NCBI GenBank assembly: GCA_015099395.1
Contig: AP024096.1
Span: 7,543,485-7,607,484, forward strand
Source of the DNA: Ktedonobacteria bacterium brp13
GTDB taxonomy: Bacteria; Chloroflexota; Ktedonobacteria; Ktedonobacterales; Ktedonobacteraceae
DNA: 64,000 nucleotides
Direction: 5' to 3'
Positions 28,576 to 39,195 of this stretch are shown here, piece after piece. Each line of letters opens with the position of its first letter. Position 1 is the first letter of the stretch. A program made the position numbers and the translations under genes. Under the pieces are notes generated by a model. It searched no databases. It was not told the DNA's origin and worked only from the letters and a program-made list of their open reading frames with translations.

Positions 28576-29453
28576 GGACCTGTCGTTGTCGTCCTGCCGA
28601 CGATGGCTGTTTCTCGCACAGAACCGCTTCAGAGGGGGACGATGGAAGGAGTGGGGTTGCGTCTGAAGGCCAGGCGCGCATTATTACAACAGATGATACC
28701 ACAGTATCGTGCTGCATCACCGTCACAGAAGCGTGAATTGCTCGATGCCTTGATCCAGGTCACGGGCTACCATCGCAAATATGCGATGTGGCTGTTCAAT
28801 CATACGGAAGAAGGGCATCTGGCCCCTGTGTCTCCACATCGACGCCGGTATGGTGCAGAGGTCCAAGAGGCATTGGTTCTAGCATGGAATACGATGGATC
28901 GGATCTGTGCCAAGCGGCTGATGCCGTTTCTGCCCACGCTCATTGAGGCACTGGAGCGACATGATCATGTGCACTTGAGTGATGCCTGTCGCGAGCAATT
29001 GCTCACGATGAGTGCGGCCACGGCAGATCGTCTGTTGCGCTCCCAACGCGGGCGAGGCCCATATGGCATGTCGACGACGCGGGCAGGGACCTTGCTCAAG
29101 CAACAGATCCCCATTCGCACATTCCAGCAGTGGAGTGAGACGCAGCCTGGTTTTCTGCAAGCGGATGTGGTGGCGCATTGTGCCTCAGACCTTGCCGGAG
29201 ACTATGTGTCGACGTTGACGCTCACCGATGTCGCGACGGGATGGACCGAATGCGTGCCATTGCTCTTTAAGAGCCAGGAGGCGGTTCTCGACGCGTTGCG
29301 GCATGCACGACAGCTCTTTCCGTTTCCCGTCTTGGGGCTGGATACCGATAATGGAGGGGAGTTTATCAATGAGGCTCTCTTGTGCTATTGTGAGCAGGAA
29401 CAGATCACTTTCACGCGAGGACGCCCTTCCTTAAAGAACGATATGTGTTACGT

Positions 29454-31801
29454 CCCACGATATGCGCAATGAGATAAAACAAAACAAGCAAGCAGTAAAG
29501 AAATAGAGGAGGGCCTATCAAGCGTCAAAAAAGGAAAATGGAGCGAAAAGACGAGCTACATAGAAGAAAGTGGATGGTAGAAAGAGGAGCAAGCTGAGTG
29601 TATCCAGAAAGAATAAACAGGCCGTGTTTTAGTCAGCCGTCACGAGAGCAAAGTCAAAGAACTGGGCAAAGGTGGCGGGAAGGCCATGAAGCGTAATAGA
29701 AAGCGGTGGAGCGCTAGAGGAACGAGCGTTACAAGCAAGACGCTCATTCCAGTTCAAACGCCAATGCGCACGTTGTGCTCTGGTGTGTCTGTCTGACGGT
29801 TTGCTGGCTGGTTTCTTCTCCAACGGAACTGTCTCAGGAGAAAGAAGAACGGTTTGTGAGCGAAGCAACTGAAACCAGCGACGCCGGATGGAACAGCGTG
29901 GCCAATCACCCCACAGGACTGGGAACGGAGCGGGTTCCGGAGGAGGTGGAGCAGGGAGAGGCTTACGCAACATCGGTGAAGTTTCAATGGGGGGAGGTGG
30001 AGGCGCTGTCGAAGCAAACGGGTCGGAGGTGGTGGGCCAAACAACGGCGCTGACTTGCCGAGGCTTCCTCGTTGTTGTGGATTCTTGACACTGATCGCGA
30101 AGAGAACAGGGACGGCAATGACACGCACGAGCACCATAGACCATGCGTACAGAGCCGTTGCGCTCAGGTCTGCGCTCTTGCAGCGTTAAGGGGTGATCAG
30201 CCGGACAGCGTAAGGTGCCATCGGGTTGGAGCACAAAATCGGAGCCAGCAAATCCTTTGGTGAATGATCGATGGGCCCATTGAGGAGGACCATACGCTAT
30301 GGGTTCAACCACCGCAGCAGGTTCAACCACCGCAGCAGGCTCAACTGATTGAGCTGGGGAAAATTCTGTCACACGCATGGCGGTAGGTGTGAGCTGTTGC
30401 CCAAGTTCTAAGCGGAGATTCCACACCCACTGCGAGATGACTTGCCAGCAATCCTGACCGCAGGGCGTGCGAGACACCCAACGATCTGCGTCTTGCTCTT
30501 GATCTTCGTCTGAGAGGACTGTCTCAAACGAGCCACGATGCAGATACAAATGCAGTACATCTGAGGCAAGAAAGGCATATGGTGGCAACGTCGTGTAGAA
30601 CAGTTCGTAGACCGTCTCGTTGCGGACCACTCCAATGGCCGGTTTGTGATCACCAGCGGGATGAGTGGCAACAAGGAGGCGAATCATAGGCCCTTCTGGG
30701 GTGAGTGGCACGGCAAGGCAATCGTAGAGATCGCGAATGGTTCCGCTTTCAGGATGAGTGATCTGCCCATCAGGAGTTGATTGGAGTCGGGTTTGGACTT
30801 CTGGTAGATCAAGCCAGGCATACTGTTTGCTCCGTCCAATCACTCCACATTGGCTCGAAAGAATCTCCTGTAACGGAACCGTGTTTCCATACAATCCATC
30901 GACTCTCACGATGACGTGAGAGAGGGGAAGTTCAACTGCCGCCGCATACGCCGTGATGGCCCTCAGGGCTTGTCGCAATTCTTCTCGGTACTTGCCGTTT
31001 CCTGGACCAGAAAAGGTGCCAAGCCATTGATGGGTGTACGGCTGCAACACCGTCGTCCTGGTGCGTCCTACTTGCCCTCTTTTGCGCCCGAAATAGCCTT
31101 TGGCGCAGACGTGATCAAAACGGCGGTGAGGGGCAGGAAGGTCTTGTGTCTGGGGAAGTGCCCGCTGCCGTGCTGTCTGCTTGGTCCCATCGATATCGAC
31201 CAGGAGCCAATGATGTCCCAGGCGGTCCCACAGCCCACCCGGTGGAGAACCGAACGTGGATCGTGTCACCAGGTCCTCTTGAAAGAGGAGCCGGAGGGCT
31301 TCGACACTCGGCTGATCAAAAGCCGCGAGAAAACGGCTGAGGGTGGAATGACAGGGAAGGTCGTTGCGGCCAAAGAGGGCCATAAAGGTGGAAGCAAAGG
31401 GACAAAGGCGCTCATAAAACGCTTTTAAGGTGGGTTCTCCACTCACCGCATAGCCGATGAGGACGACGACAAAGTCAATCGTGTCGTAGTGGCCAAACCG
31501 AGCGCGGGCAAACTGCACCCGTTGCTGGATGGCATCCAGAACGCCCAACTGAGTAAGCACATGAGCAAGAACGGTCACCTCACCAAACCATGAGGGCGTA
31601 GTGGGAACAGACGAAGGCGCAATCTGGATTTTTACAGAAGAATGCGTCATACTGGTTGTGTGTCCTCCTTATTGGAAATACTTGTTTTTCTTTCTTATAA
31701 GGAGACACATTTTTGTCTTTTTTACAATATTTTTCTCATTTCTCTCTGTTACTATGCTCTATGCTGCTCGCTTGTTGTCATCTCGTTGCGCATATCGTGG
31801 G
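29454..31801. mobile_element. IS-A, IS4-superfamily type, 2348 bp
   Basis: Ends CCCACGATATGCGCAATGAG and, inverted, CCCACGATATGCGCAACGAG. Flanked by TACGT on both sides (29449-29453, 31802-31806). Inserted between V and E of CYVEQKNG in copy 1. Confidence 0.9.
29629..31650 (-). CDS. transposase of IS-A, 673 aa
   Basis: Start at ATG 31650 after AAGGAGG. Catalytic candidates: D in LLVDIDGTKQTARQR, D in VIVRVDGLYGN and E in LYLHRGSFETVLSDED (Y-x2-R-x3-E as in the IS4 superfamily). The C-terminal part has a cysteine cluster (CHCRPCSLRDQC) and a proline-rich, basic tail. Family sub-assignment not certain. Closely related to the IS-B transposase. Confidence 0.85.
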   Translation of the reverse strand: MTHSSVKIQIAPSSVPTTPSWFGEVTVLAHVLTQLGVLDAIQQRVQFARARFGHYDTIDFVVVLIGYAVSGEPTLKAFYERLCPFASTFMALFGRNDLPCHSTLSRFLAAFDQPSVEALRLLFQEDLVTRSTFGSPPGGLWDRLGHHWLLVDIDGTKQTARQRALPQTQDLPAPHRRFDHVCAKGYFGRKRGQVGRTRTTVLQPYTHQWLGTFSGPGNGKYREELRQALRAITAYAAAVELPLSHVIVRVDGLYGNTVPLQEILSSQCGVIGRSKQYAWLDLPEVQTRLQSTPDGQITHPESGTIRDLYDCLAVPLTPEGPMIRLLVATHPAGDHKPAIGVVRNETVYELFYTTLPPYAFLASDVLHLYLHRGSFETVLSDEDQEQDADRWVSRTPCGQDCWQVISQWVWNLRLELGQQLTPTAMRVTEFSPAQSVEPAAVVEPAAVVEPIAYGPPQWAHRSFTKGFAGSDFVLQPDGTLRCPADHPLTLQERRPERNGSVRMVYGARACHCRPCSLRDQCQESTTTRKPRQVSAVVWPTTSDPFASTAPPPPPIETSPMLRKPLPAPPPPEPAPFPVLWGDWPRCSIRRRWFQLLRSQTVLLSPETVPLEKKPASKPSDRHTRAQRAHWRLNWNERLACNARSSSAPPLSITLHGLPATFAQFFDFALVTAD

Positions 31802-32521
31802 TACGTTGAACAAAAGAATGGCGCTATTGTCCGTCAAGTCGTCGGCTATGATCGGTTTGTTGGAGTGCCGGCCTATCAGCAATTGTACGAGCTCTATCGA
31901 GCGCTGCGCCTGTATGTCAACTGTTTTCAACCTTCAATGAAGCTGCAAGGGAAGCACTATGATGGGCGAAAGGTACGCCTGGTCTATGATCGGGCCAAGA
32001 CGCCGCTGCAGCGCCTTCAGCTCTCAGAGGTCTTGCCTGCATCCAAGGCTCAAGAATTGCAGCAGGTGTTTCAGGCGCTGGACCCCGTTTGTCTCTTTGA
32101 GCAGGTGAAAGCATTGCAACAGGCGCTCTTTGTCCACTCGGCGAGCGTCTCACCCCGCTCAGAGGGGGAGCTCATACCGCTGCGACGATTTTGCGTGGAA
32201 GACTGTCTCATGGCGTCTTTTGCTCCTTCTCTTACTCCTGACGCTCTCATCCCGGAGACGATTGCTGCACAGCACGAGAAGCCTGAGGAATTGCCTTCAA
32301 CGAGGTTGCTGCTGGAGTGGCATCGGACACGGAACGATCCGTTTAAGGACGTCTGGGAGCTTATTGCCTCTTGGGTTCTTGCCCATCCCGAACGGACGAG
32401 CGGAGAGATCCTTCGGGAGTTACAACATTTGTTCCCTGAGCACTATCAGGTGTCGCATCTGCGCACCTTGCAGCGAGGGCTTCGCAAGATCCGAGCACGA
32501 CTGCGAGCAATGGTCGTTGTG

Positions 32522-34757
32522 CCCACGAGTTGCGCAATGAGCCTGTAGAAGAGCTCATCGCTTGTAGATGAGGGAAACGTCGAGAAGAGATGAGGTTTCC
32601 TGGCGGAAAAATGATGAAAAAGATGAGCGAAAGCAGGGAAACGAGAAAAAAGACGCAAGGATCCCACCCGGAAAGCTTGGCTGTTCCGTCGAAAACGCAC
32701 CGCATCGCCGCTCCTGAGATCAAACGTTACACGCTCTCAAGGCCGAGGAAGGCGGCAAAGGCCTCGGGAATACCGAAGAGCGTGATCCTCACCGGTGCCG
32801 TTGCTGGGGGCCGTTCATTGCGAGCCCACCGTTCGTGAAAGGTCAGCCGAGCATGAGCCCGTTGGGCACGCGAAAGCACGCCAGACGATGAAGCGCAGGG
32901 AGGCGCGAGCGTAGGAGGAAGCGCCACCTCCAGGTGTTGATGGCGTACCAACTGGATGCAGGCTCGACGAGAGTGCCTGCGACTCCAATCCCGCCACAGC
33001 AGCGGCTCTTTGCCGATTGCCAGGGGATGCAGCAGGAGACTCACCTGGCGTGGCTTCGCGGTGGCATGTCCCTCCCACTGACATTGCTCACGCAAGGGGC
33101 AGGGACGACAGCTGCGAATGCTGGCTCCATAGACCAGGCGGAGACTCCCGTTGGCATCTGGACGCCGTTCTTGCAGCACCAACGACGCTCCCGCAGGACA
33201 GCGCAAGGTCCCATTGGGCTGGCGCGCAAAGTCCTTGCCCGAAAAATGGCCAGCTTTCCAGGACGAGGCGGCAGCGGCGGGCGCATAGCCTGCTGGAGAA
33301 GCAGAAGGAGTGCCAGATGCGGAGCCAGACGCCTGCTCCTGGTGGGCTGGCGCGAACTCCGTGGTGCGGACTGGCTCGGCCAGCAGCTGCTGACCCAGTT
33401 CCAGACGCAGATTCCAGATCCATTGACTGATGATCTGCCAGGCCTCTTGTCCCCAGGGCGCATGACTACACCAGCGATCGGGATCTTGTTCGAGATCTTC
33501 ATCCCACAGTGCCGTCTCAAAGGACCCGCGATGGAGATAGAGCGCCACGATATCTGCCGCAGTGAATGCCGTCGGCGCCAGATTCGTGAAGAAGAGTTCG
33601 TAGACCATGCCATCGCGGGTCTTGCCAATGCGACTTTTCTTGGCACCTGCCGGGTGGGTGGCCACAATGATCCGGTACCGTTTCCCGCTGGCGTCCAGGG
33701 GCAGATCCGGGCAATCATAGAGCGTGCGTACCATCCCGCTTTCTGGCAGCGTGAACGACTGATCGGGGGGGAGCGAAAGGCGAGCCTGGATCGCGGCGTG
33801 ATCCAGCAGGTGGTACTCTTTGCCACGCGTGACGTAGCGCATCTCTCCCAGATCAGTGAGCACCGCTCTGGTGCCATATTGGCCATCAAGACGCACGAGC
33901 AGGCGTGAGAGGGGCAGATGGATTGACTGTGCGTAGGTCTCGATGACGCCGAGCGCCCGGCGCAACTCGAGGCGGTATTGGCCATTGCCTGGGTTGCCAA
34001 AATTGGCCAGCCACTGATGGGTATGGGCTTGCAGCACCGTGGTTCGGCTGCGGACCACTTCCCCCCGCTTGCGTCCGGTGTAGCCTGGGGCACAGAGTGG
34101 CAGGAGGCGTCGGACGGGGGCGGGTCGATCCTGCGTCTGTGGCAAGGATCGTTGACGCGCCGCCTCACGCGTGCCGTCCACATCAAAGACCAGCAGGTGA
34201 TCTCCATGCCGGTCCCACAACCCACCTGGAAGGGCTTCGTTGGTCAAAGGGCGAGCCAGCAGATCCGCGAGAAACTGGGTACGCAGGGCTTCAACGGGAA
34301 CCTGGTCGAGGGCGGCAAGAAAGCGACTGAGGGTGGAACGAGCAGGGAGGCGATCGCGTCCGAAGAGCGCCATGAAAGGGTGAGCCCAGGGGGCAATCTG
34401 TTCGTAAAAGGCTTCAAGGGTGCGCTCACCACTGATAGCGTAGCCGAAAAGCACGGCGACAAAATCAATCACGTCATACTGGCCGAAACGGCGACGGGCA
34501 AAGCGCACCTGCTCTGCGATGGCGGCAAGCACGCCATGACGCTGTAAGTGATGCACGATCACGGTGAGCTCACCAAACCAGCAGGGCAGTGCTGGAGCCG
34601 ATCGAGCACAGGACTGGATAGTGATGGAAGAATACGCGATACTGGTCATGAGTCCTCCTTACGGAAAGGTGTTTGCTTTTTTCATGTTCCTTTCGTAGGG
34701 AGGCACATTTTTGGGAGTGAGTGCTACTTGGGCTTAGCTCGTTGCGCAACTCGTGGG
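32522..34757. mobile_element. IS-B, same family as IS-A, 2236 bp
   Basis: Ends CCCACGAGTTGCGCAATGAG and, inverted, CCCACGAGTTGCGCAACGAG. Duplication TTGTG at 32517-32521 and 34758-34762. Inserted in the linker of copy 1; removing it restores the frame (VVVQWQPEV). Confidence 0.9.
32727..34649 (-). CDS. transposase of IS-B, 640 aa
   Basis: ATG 34649 sits directly after AAGGAGGACTC. Same order of motifs as the IS-A enzyme: VFDVDGTREAARQR, LLVRLDGQYG, YLHRGSFETALWDED, then the CRPCPLREQC cluster. Much more GC-rich than the IS-A gene, so the two copies came from different sources or diverged long before insertion. Intact. Confidence 0.85.
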   Translation of the reverse strand: MTSIAYSSITIQSCARSAPALPCWFGELTVIVHHLQRHGVLAAIAEQVRFARRRFGQYDVIDFVAVLFGYAISGERTLEAFYEQIAPWAHPFMALFGRDRLPARSTLSRFLAALDQVPVEALRTQFLADLLARPLTNEALPGGLWDRHGDHLLVFDVDGTREAARQRSLPQTQDRPAPVRRLLPLCAPGYTGRKRGEVVRSRTTVLQAHTHQWLANFGNPGNGQYRLELRRALGVIETYAQSIHLPLSRLLVRLDGQYGTRAVLTDLGEMRYVTRGKEYHLLDHAAIQARLSLPPDQSFTLPESGMVRTLYDCPDLPLDASGKRYRIIVATHPAGAKKSRIGKTRDGMVYELFFTNLAPTAFTAADIVALYLHRGSFETALWDEDLEQDPDRWCSHAPWGQEAWQIISQWIWNLRLELGQQLLAEPVRTTEFAPAHQEQASGSASGTPSASPAGYAPAAAASSWKAGHFSGKDFARQPNGTLRCPAGASLVLQERRPDANGSLRLVYGASIRSCRPCPLREQCQWEGHATAKPRQVSLLLHPLAIGKEPLLWRDWSRRHSRRACIQLVRHQHLEVALPPTLAPPCASSSGVLSRAQRAHARLTFHERWARNERPPATAPVRITLFGIPEAFAAFLGLESV

Positions 34758-36247
34758 TTGTGCAGTGGCAACCGGAAGTGATGCATGGTGATGTGCCTGA
34801 TCGCGCTTTCCCACAGCAGCCGGAACAGCAAGCAAGCAAGGCAGACGTTCTTGAGGGAGTCAGCGCTCATTCCCCAACATCTGACCCATGTCAACAACAA
34901 ACGCCAGATGCACTTCCACTTCACTGTGCCGTCCAAGAAGAGACCATGTCCTCACAGAGAACGGAGACCAGTGCAGAAGGAGACCTTGCTCTCGTGTCGC
35001 CCGTGGAGTCACCTCAGCAATGCCTGTCGTCTCACTCTTCTGGAAGTCACCTCAGACCCGGTCGGAGACGCTCGTCGCTGACCATCGAGCAAGCCATCCA
35101 AGACTATCTGGAGGCGCAGAGAAAAGGCAAGCGACGATCAAAGACGCTGGAATGGCATTAGACAGCCCTGCGTCTGCTTCAACAGTATCTGCTGAGGGAG
35201 TGCCACTGTATCTTTATCGACCAGATGACAGAGACCGAGGTGCGTGGCTGGTTCGCCTATCTGTGTGAGACGCCCACGGCCAGAGGCATGTTCCGCTCCG
35301 CTGGGACCAGGGAGTCCTACGCCCGCTCAGCACGTGCTTTTTGCCACTGGTTAGTTCGTCGGAGGTATGTGACGCAGATGGCTTTTGCTCATCTCATCTT
35401 GCCCAAAGTGAGCCCCCCTCCTCTTCACCTGCTAGACCCACAGGAGTGGGAACGTTTGCTGCTGGCCTGTCGGTCTCTGGGAGGGAAGACGGTGCGTGCA
35501 GAGCAGGCTGCCGCACGTAACCAGGCTATTCTCTGGGTTCTCGCTGAGACCGGGATGCGTACCTCCGAGGTGTGTGAGCTGCGTCTCTCGGATGTGGACC
35601 GAGAGCAGGGTGTGCTTCGGGTACGGGGGAAGGGTTCCAGGCAGCGATGGATCGTGCTGAAGCCAGAGGGATTACGCTGTCTGCTCATGTATCTGGATCA
35701 CTATCGCTTGGAGACAGGGCAGGGGGTGAAGGGCAGACGGATTGGAGACGAACCGCTCTTTGTCTCCGAGGTGGGTTGTCCCCTTAGGAAGAATGGGATT
35801 GAGCTTTTGTTTGGTCGACTCAGGAGACGGGCAGGGATCACCCGAAAGGAGGTCGGTCCCTCTCTGTTGCGAGATACCTTTGCGGTGCGCTATCTGCAAA
35901 CAGGAGGAGATGTGTTCGCTTTGCGGGAACTGCTGGGCCAAGAGGAAAGCGCCAGAGTGAAACGTGTTCTGCGCATGAGAGAGTAGGCGATAGAGAATCA
36001 AATGGAAAGGGCGTATCTAGGGAGTTATCTCTTCGGAATGATATCCACGCCATACGAAAGCGAGCGACATCAAAGGAAAGCATCTTCGGTGGCAACAGAG
36101 AAATACCAATAGGAATGTGCTTGAATGTGCTCGTTGATCTCTTTTCTCGCGAGGTGGGGAGCTACTATCCATGCTGAATATATGCACCAGGGTAAGTCTT
36201 CTTGAGTAGAACATTACGCTTATGTTGTGTACCGATGTATTTGTGGC

Positions 36248-36436
36248 TTGCTCATAGTGGGAACCAACACTCGGAATAGTCTGCTGAAGATGAAGTTCTC
36301 TGTTTGGACAGAAAAGAAGCACTGCCAAGAGAAATCGCACGTTCGAAAAGTCGGTCTTGCCGCTTTTTCTCTCAATGCGAACAACATTGGCCCCCCTTTC
36401 TTTCCTATTCCGAGTGTTGGTTCCCACTATGGGCAA
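36248..36436. repeat. family-F TIR element, 189 bp
   Basis: Arms TTGCTCATAGTGGGAACCAA (left) and, inverted, TTGCCCATAGTGGGAACCAA (right), each continuing through CACTCGGAATA: 32 bp with one mismatch. Cuts the LutC gene. Second copy at 37816. Confidence 0.85.
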
Positions 36437-36728
36437 AACCCGATGTGCGCTAGGGATCGCGCAGACCGGGACAATCGTCCTGGATAGTGGAGCGCTGCAG
36501 GGACGGCAGGTCCTTTCTCTGCTACCAGACTATGCCCTCTGTGTGATTCGCGCCGAGCAGATTGTCGGCATTGTTCCAACTGCCGTGAGGCACCTGAGCG
36601 AGGCTGTAGAGGTACGCCATTTCCCACTTACCTTGATCTCTGGTCCTTCGGCAACCTCCGATATTGAGCTCAGCTGTGTAGAAGGTGTGCACGGACCTCG
36701 TACGCTGGACGTATTCGTGGTCGTGTAA
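36437..36728 (+). pseudogene. LutC/LUD domain protein, 3' fragment
   Basis: ALGIAQTGTIVLDSG, LSLLPDYALCVIRAEQIVG, ISGPSATSDIEL and VEGVHGPRTLDVFVV match the C-terminal half of LutC-type lactate-utilisation proteins. The N-terminal half is absent, replaced at 36436 by the family-F element. Confidence 0.8.
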
Positions 36729-36823
36729 ACATTGAGCATATTTTGAGTTCTTCTTCTTGCTTTGTGCGCTATGATGAATGCGACATATTTCTCGTTGAGT
36801 GCTGCGCACGAAAGGGTGATGCT

Positions 36824-37807
36824 ATGCCGAGTGTTGCACATATGCCGGTACTGGAGGGGCAGAGCAGGATACGCTGGTCGCGTCTCTGTAGTGAGACGTT
36901 TGTGACAATCACCAGTACCCTTGCGATCACCGGCATCATTTTTGCCTGGCAACTGTATCCACGGATTCCTAATATATCTATCATCTATCTGTTGGCTATT
37001 CTGGTGCTTGCCAGTGCGTATGGTCGCTATGCTGCATTGCTCTCGTCCATTGTCGCATCGCTCTCTTTCGATTTTTTTATCGTGCCGCCATTTTATACGC
37101 TGACAATGGACCGCTGGGAGGAATGGGTCGCGCTCTGTATTTTCTTGATTACGGCACTGCTCACCAGTCAATTGACGCTGCGACTCCGCTATGAGCGCAA
37201 CCAGGCGCATGCGCGTGAACGCGAGGCAAAGATTCTCTATGAACTGATTCGGCTGACGAACTCGCAGGAAGGGTTGGAAGATCAGTTGGAGATCGTCTTG
37301 CTGTCGCTGGCGCGGGTCTTCTCAGCCTGGGGTGTGCACGCCTGCGCACTCTTGCTACCGGATCATGAGGGTGCGTTGACGCAACTGTTGGATACGACGA
37401 CTGACGACGATAGCTTTGCGCTTTCTCGCGAAGAGGTGCTGCTGGCAGTACGTGCGATGGTGAATGGAGAGGTCATCGATCAGCGCTCCCTGCCACATCC
37501 GGCACTGAACGATCCTGCCAACCATCTGCACCTCTACCGCCAGCTACCGGGCGATGTCGATATGCTGCGCCTGATCCCTTTGCAGCGCGGTGCACGCTCG
37601 CTTGGCGTCCTCTGCCTGCGCATCCAGCAACCGGCCCCCTGGTTTACCAGTATCAAGCTACCTGCCAGCCAGGAACTGGACGAGGAGAAGGAGGAGAAAG
37701 AAGAAAAGGCTCCCCTGGCCTTCTTCTGGATCTTCTTAGAGCAGGCCAACTCTATTCTTGAGCGGGCACGTCTACAGGCGCATGCAGTACAGCCGTGGGT
37801 GCGCTAA
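36824..37807 (+). CDS. KdpD-like membrane sensor lacking kinase domain
   Basis: Start at ATG 36824 (MPSVAHMPVLEGQ) after AAAGGGTG. DUF4118 region with four membrane segments at about residues 30-125 (FVTITSTLAITGIIFAW, LLAILVLASAYGRY, ASLSFDFFIVPPFYTL). Then come a helical linker and a GAF-like domain to LEQANSILERARL. In KdpD-type sensors a histidine kinase follows here. This protein stops at 37807, 8 bp before a family-F element, so it is probably truncated by that insertion. May still sense but cannot phosphorylate alone. Confidence 0.75.
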   Translation: MPSVAHMPVLEGQSRIRWSRLCSETFVTITSTLAITGIIFAWQLYPRIPNISIIYLLAILVLASAYGRYAALLSSIVASLSFDFFIVPPFYTLTMDRWEEWVALCIFLITALLTSQLTLRLRYERNQAHAREREAKILYELIRLTNSQEGLEDQLEIVLLSLARVFSAWGVHACALLLPDHEGALTQLLDTTTDDDSFALSREEVLLAVRAMVNGEVIDQRSLPHPALNDPANHLHLYRQLPGDVDMLRLIPLQRGARSLGVLCLRIQQPAPWFTSIKLPASQELDEEKEEKEEKAPLAFFWIFLEQANSILERARLQAHAVQPWVR

Positions 37808-37815
37808 ACAGGGGC

Positions 37816-38017
37816 TTGCCCATAGTAGGAACCAAAACTCGGAATAGTCTGCTGAAGATGAGGCTCTCTGTTTGGACAGACAAGAAGCACTGTCAAGAGA
37901 AATAGCACGCTCGAAAAGTTGGTCTTGCCGCTTTTTCTCTCAATGCGAACCACATTGGCTCCCTTTTCTTTCCTCGTCCGAGTTTTGGTTCCAAGTTTTG
38001 GTTCCCACTATGGGCAA
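37816..38017. repeat. family-F TIR element, 202 bp
   Basis: Left arm TTGCCCATAGTAGGAACCAA. The right arm contains a short duplication (GTTTTGGTTCC twice) before CCCACTATGGGCAA. The internal ~130 bp is clearly similar to the copy at 36248. Confidence 0.85.
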
Positions 38018-38039
38018 ACCCCAAGAATCAGGAATGAAG

Positions 38040-39068
38040 TCAACTGACAAGAATATGCAAAATAACCCAGCCAACATACACGAGCACGAGAAGAATTCCG
38101 GTCATGTGACTGATATGTCGTCGGAAGATACAGAGCAGGGTAATGCCAGTGAGGACGACCATCAAGGGACCATCGAGCAAGGCCAGCAAGCCATCATTCT
38201 GGGTATTAGACCAGAATACAAAGGGAAGGGCTATCCCCAGCGCAACGTTGATACTATTGCTGCTGAGCACTTCTTCAACACTCGCTGAAGCACGACCAGT
38301 GCGCGCCAGGGTGAATGCCACGACCGTATTGGGCAACGATGTCGCTACTGCCAGGATCAGCAGGCTGAGAATAGCTGGTGACAGAGCGATCCTGGCGGCG
38401 ATACTCTGGGCTGTTTGGACCATGAGAATCACACTCCCCAGGGCAAGCGCGAGAGCAAGGGTCATTTCTCCCAAGAGACGCACTTTAAACCAGCGCATGG
38501 TGGCCTGGTAGCTCGTGGCTTTTTCACGCTCGCTCTGGCTCGTGTGGCCTGGATGCTGTTTCCGCTGGAGCGCGTGGTAACAGAGCAGAGAGAAGAGGCC
38601 CAGTGTCAGCAGGCTCAGGCCAATCAAGGCGATATGTACGACCGGAAAGGGTGGATTTCCAGTGGGTAGCGATCCCTGCCAGAAGCGATCTCCTACGATG
38701 ACCGCTGTGGTGAACAGCATCGCCAGGGTCAAGACGCCGACCTGACTGACATCCTGGGCTTCGGTGTGTAAAAGGACAATGCCACGTCGGCCTGGTGAAG
38801 CAAAAGTAGAAATGCCAAGGATCACCGCAATATTATAAATATTGGAACCGATGATGATACCCATGCCCACAACCATCTGACCAGCGATGATGGCGGCGAT
38901 GGAGGCAACATAGTTGGGAATATTGGCTCCCAGAGCTCCTAACAGACTGAGCAAACCAGGAGACCATTGCCAGAGGTCACTGAGTACTTCCAGCCGACGA
39001 GTAAACCAGGCCGAGGCTCCAATCGCAAGGAGCAATGAGAGAACGAAACCTGTGATAAGAATAAACAT
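38040..39068 (-). CDS. Na+/Ca2+ exchanger (CaCA family)
   Basis: Start chosen at ATG 39068 (MFILITGFVLSLLL) after GGAAGAAAG; 342 residues, about ten membrane segments. Alpha repeat 1: GALGANIPNYVASIAAIIAGQMVVGMGIIIGSN split over two helices. Alpha repeat 2: AVATSLPNTVVAFTLARTG and SSNSINVALGIALP. The inverted repeat structure typical of CaCA exchangers is clear. Moves Ca2+ or another cation against Na+ or H+ across the membrane. A structured RNA candidate sits in its leader. Confidence 0.85.
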   Translation of the reverse strand: MFILITGFVLSLLLAIGASAWFTRRLEVLSDLWQWSPGLLSLLGALGANIPNYVASIAAIIAGQMVVGMGIIIGSNIYNIAVILGISTFASPGRRGIVLLHTEAQDVSQVGVLTLAMLFTTAVIVGDRFWQGSLPTGNPPFPVVHIALIGLSLLTLGLFSLLCYHALQRKQHPGHTSQSEREKATSYQATMRWFKVRLLGEMTLALALALGSVILMVQTAQSIAARIALSPAILSLLILAVATSLPNTVVAFTLARTGRASASVEEVLSSNSINVALGIALPFVFWSNTQNDGLLALLDGPLMVVLTGITLLCIFRRHISHMTGILLVLVYVGWVILHILVS

Positions 39069-39141
39069 GTGTTTCTTTCTTCCAGAATATCCAATCACCC
39101 AGCCGTGTCTCATTCTTCCTTGAAGGAATGTTCTCCGCGTT

Positions 39142-39195
39142 GAGCACAAAAAACGCCGGGACCTGCCGACCAGACTTCCCGGCGCACCTTGCTTA
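39142..39195 (-). promoter_or_regulatory. candidate cis-RNA R1 in exchanger leader
   Basis: On the minus strand CGCCGGGAAGTCTGGTCGG ... TCCCGGCG followed by TTTTTT. The outer stem plus T-run is terminator-like. The internal GGGAAGnnTGGTCnG core is shared with R2 and R3. Lies ~75 bases before the exchanger start. Confidence 0.55.

Larger units (their letters stand above)
28410..35986 (+). mobile_element. DDE-tyrosine recombinase element, copy 1 (broken)
   Basis: Left end CGCATTGCCTCACCAGAAAT at 28410, inserted in the integrase gene. A right end was not found before the family-F repeat at 36248, so it is probably lost. The element contains two further ISs (29454-31801 and 32522-34757). With these and one copy of each 5-bp duplication removed, the transposase reads through except for one TAG. 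35987-36247 holds nothing recognised. Confidence 0.8.
28540..35986 (+). pseudogene. DDE transposase-tyrosine recombinase fusion, copy 1
   Basis: Segments 28540-29453, 31807-32521 and 34763-35986. The first carries ADVVAHC and LDTDNGGEF (both D residues) up to CYV. The second resumes with EQKNGAIVRQVVGYDRF (the E) and ends RARLRAMVVV. The third has the linker and the tyrosine recombinase domain. A TAG at 35159 replaces the Gln found in copy 2 (EWHQTALGL). In the recombinase part TGMRTSE is kept, but the LGH His is Gln and the catalytic Tyr is Val (VKRVLR). Inactive on several counts. Confidence 0.88.

Noticed and set aside
29775..34547. Long plus-strand frames opposite the IS-A and IS-B transposases
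   Set aside because: They are antisense to well-supported transposase genes and show no domain.
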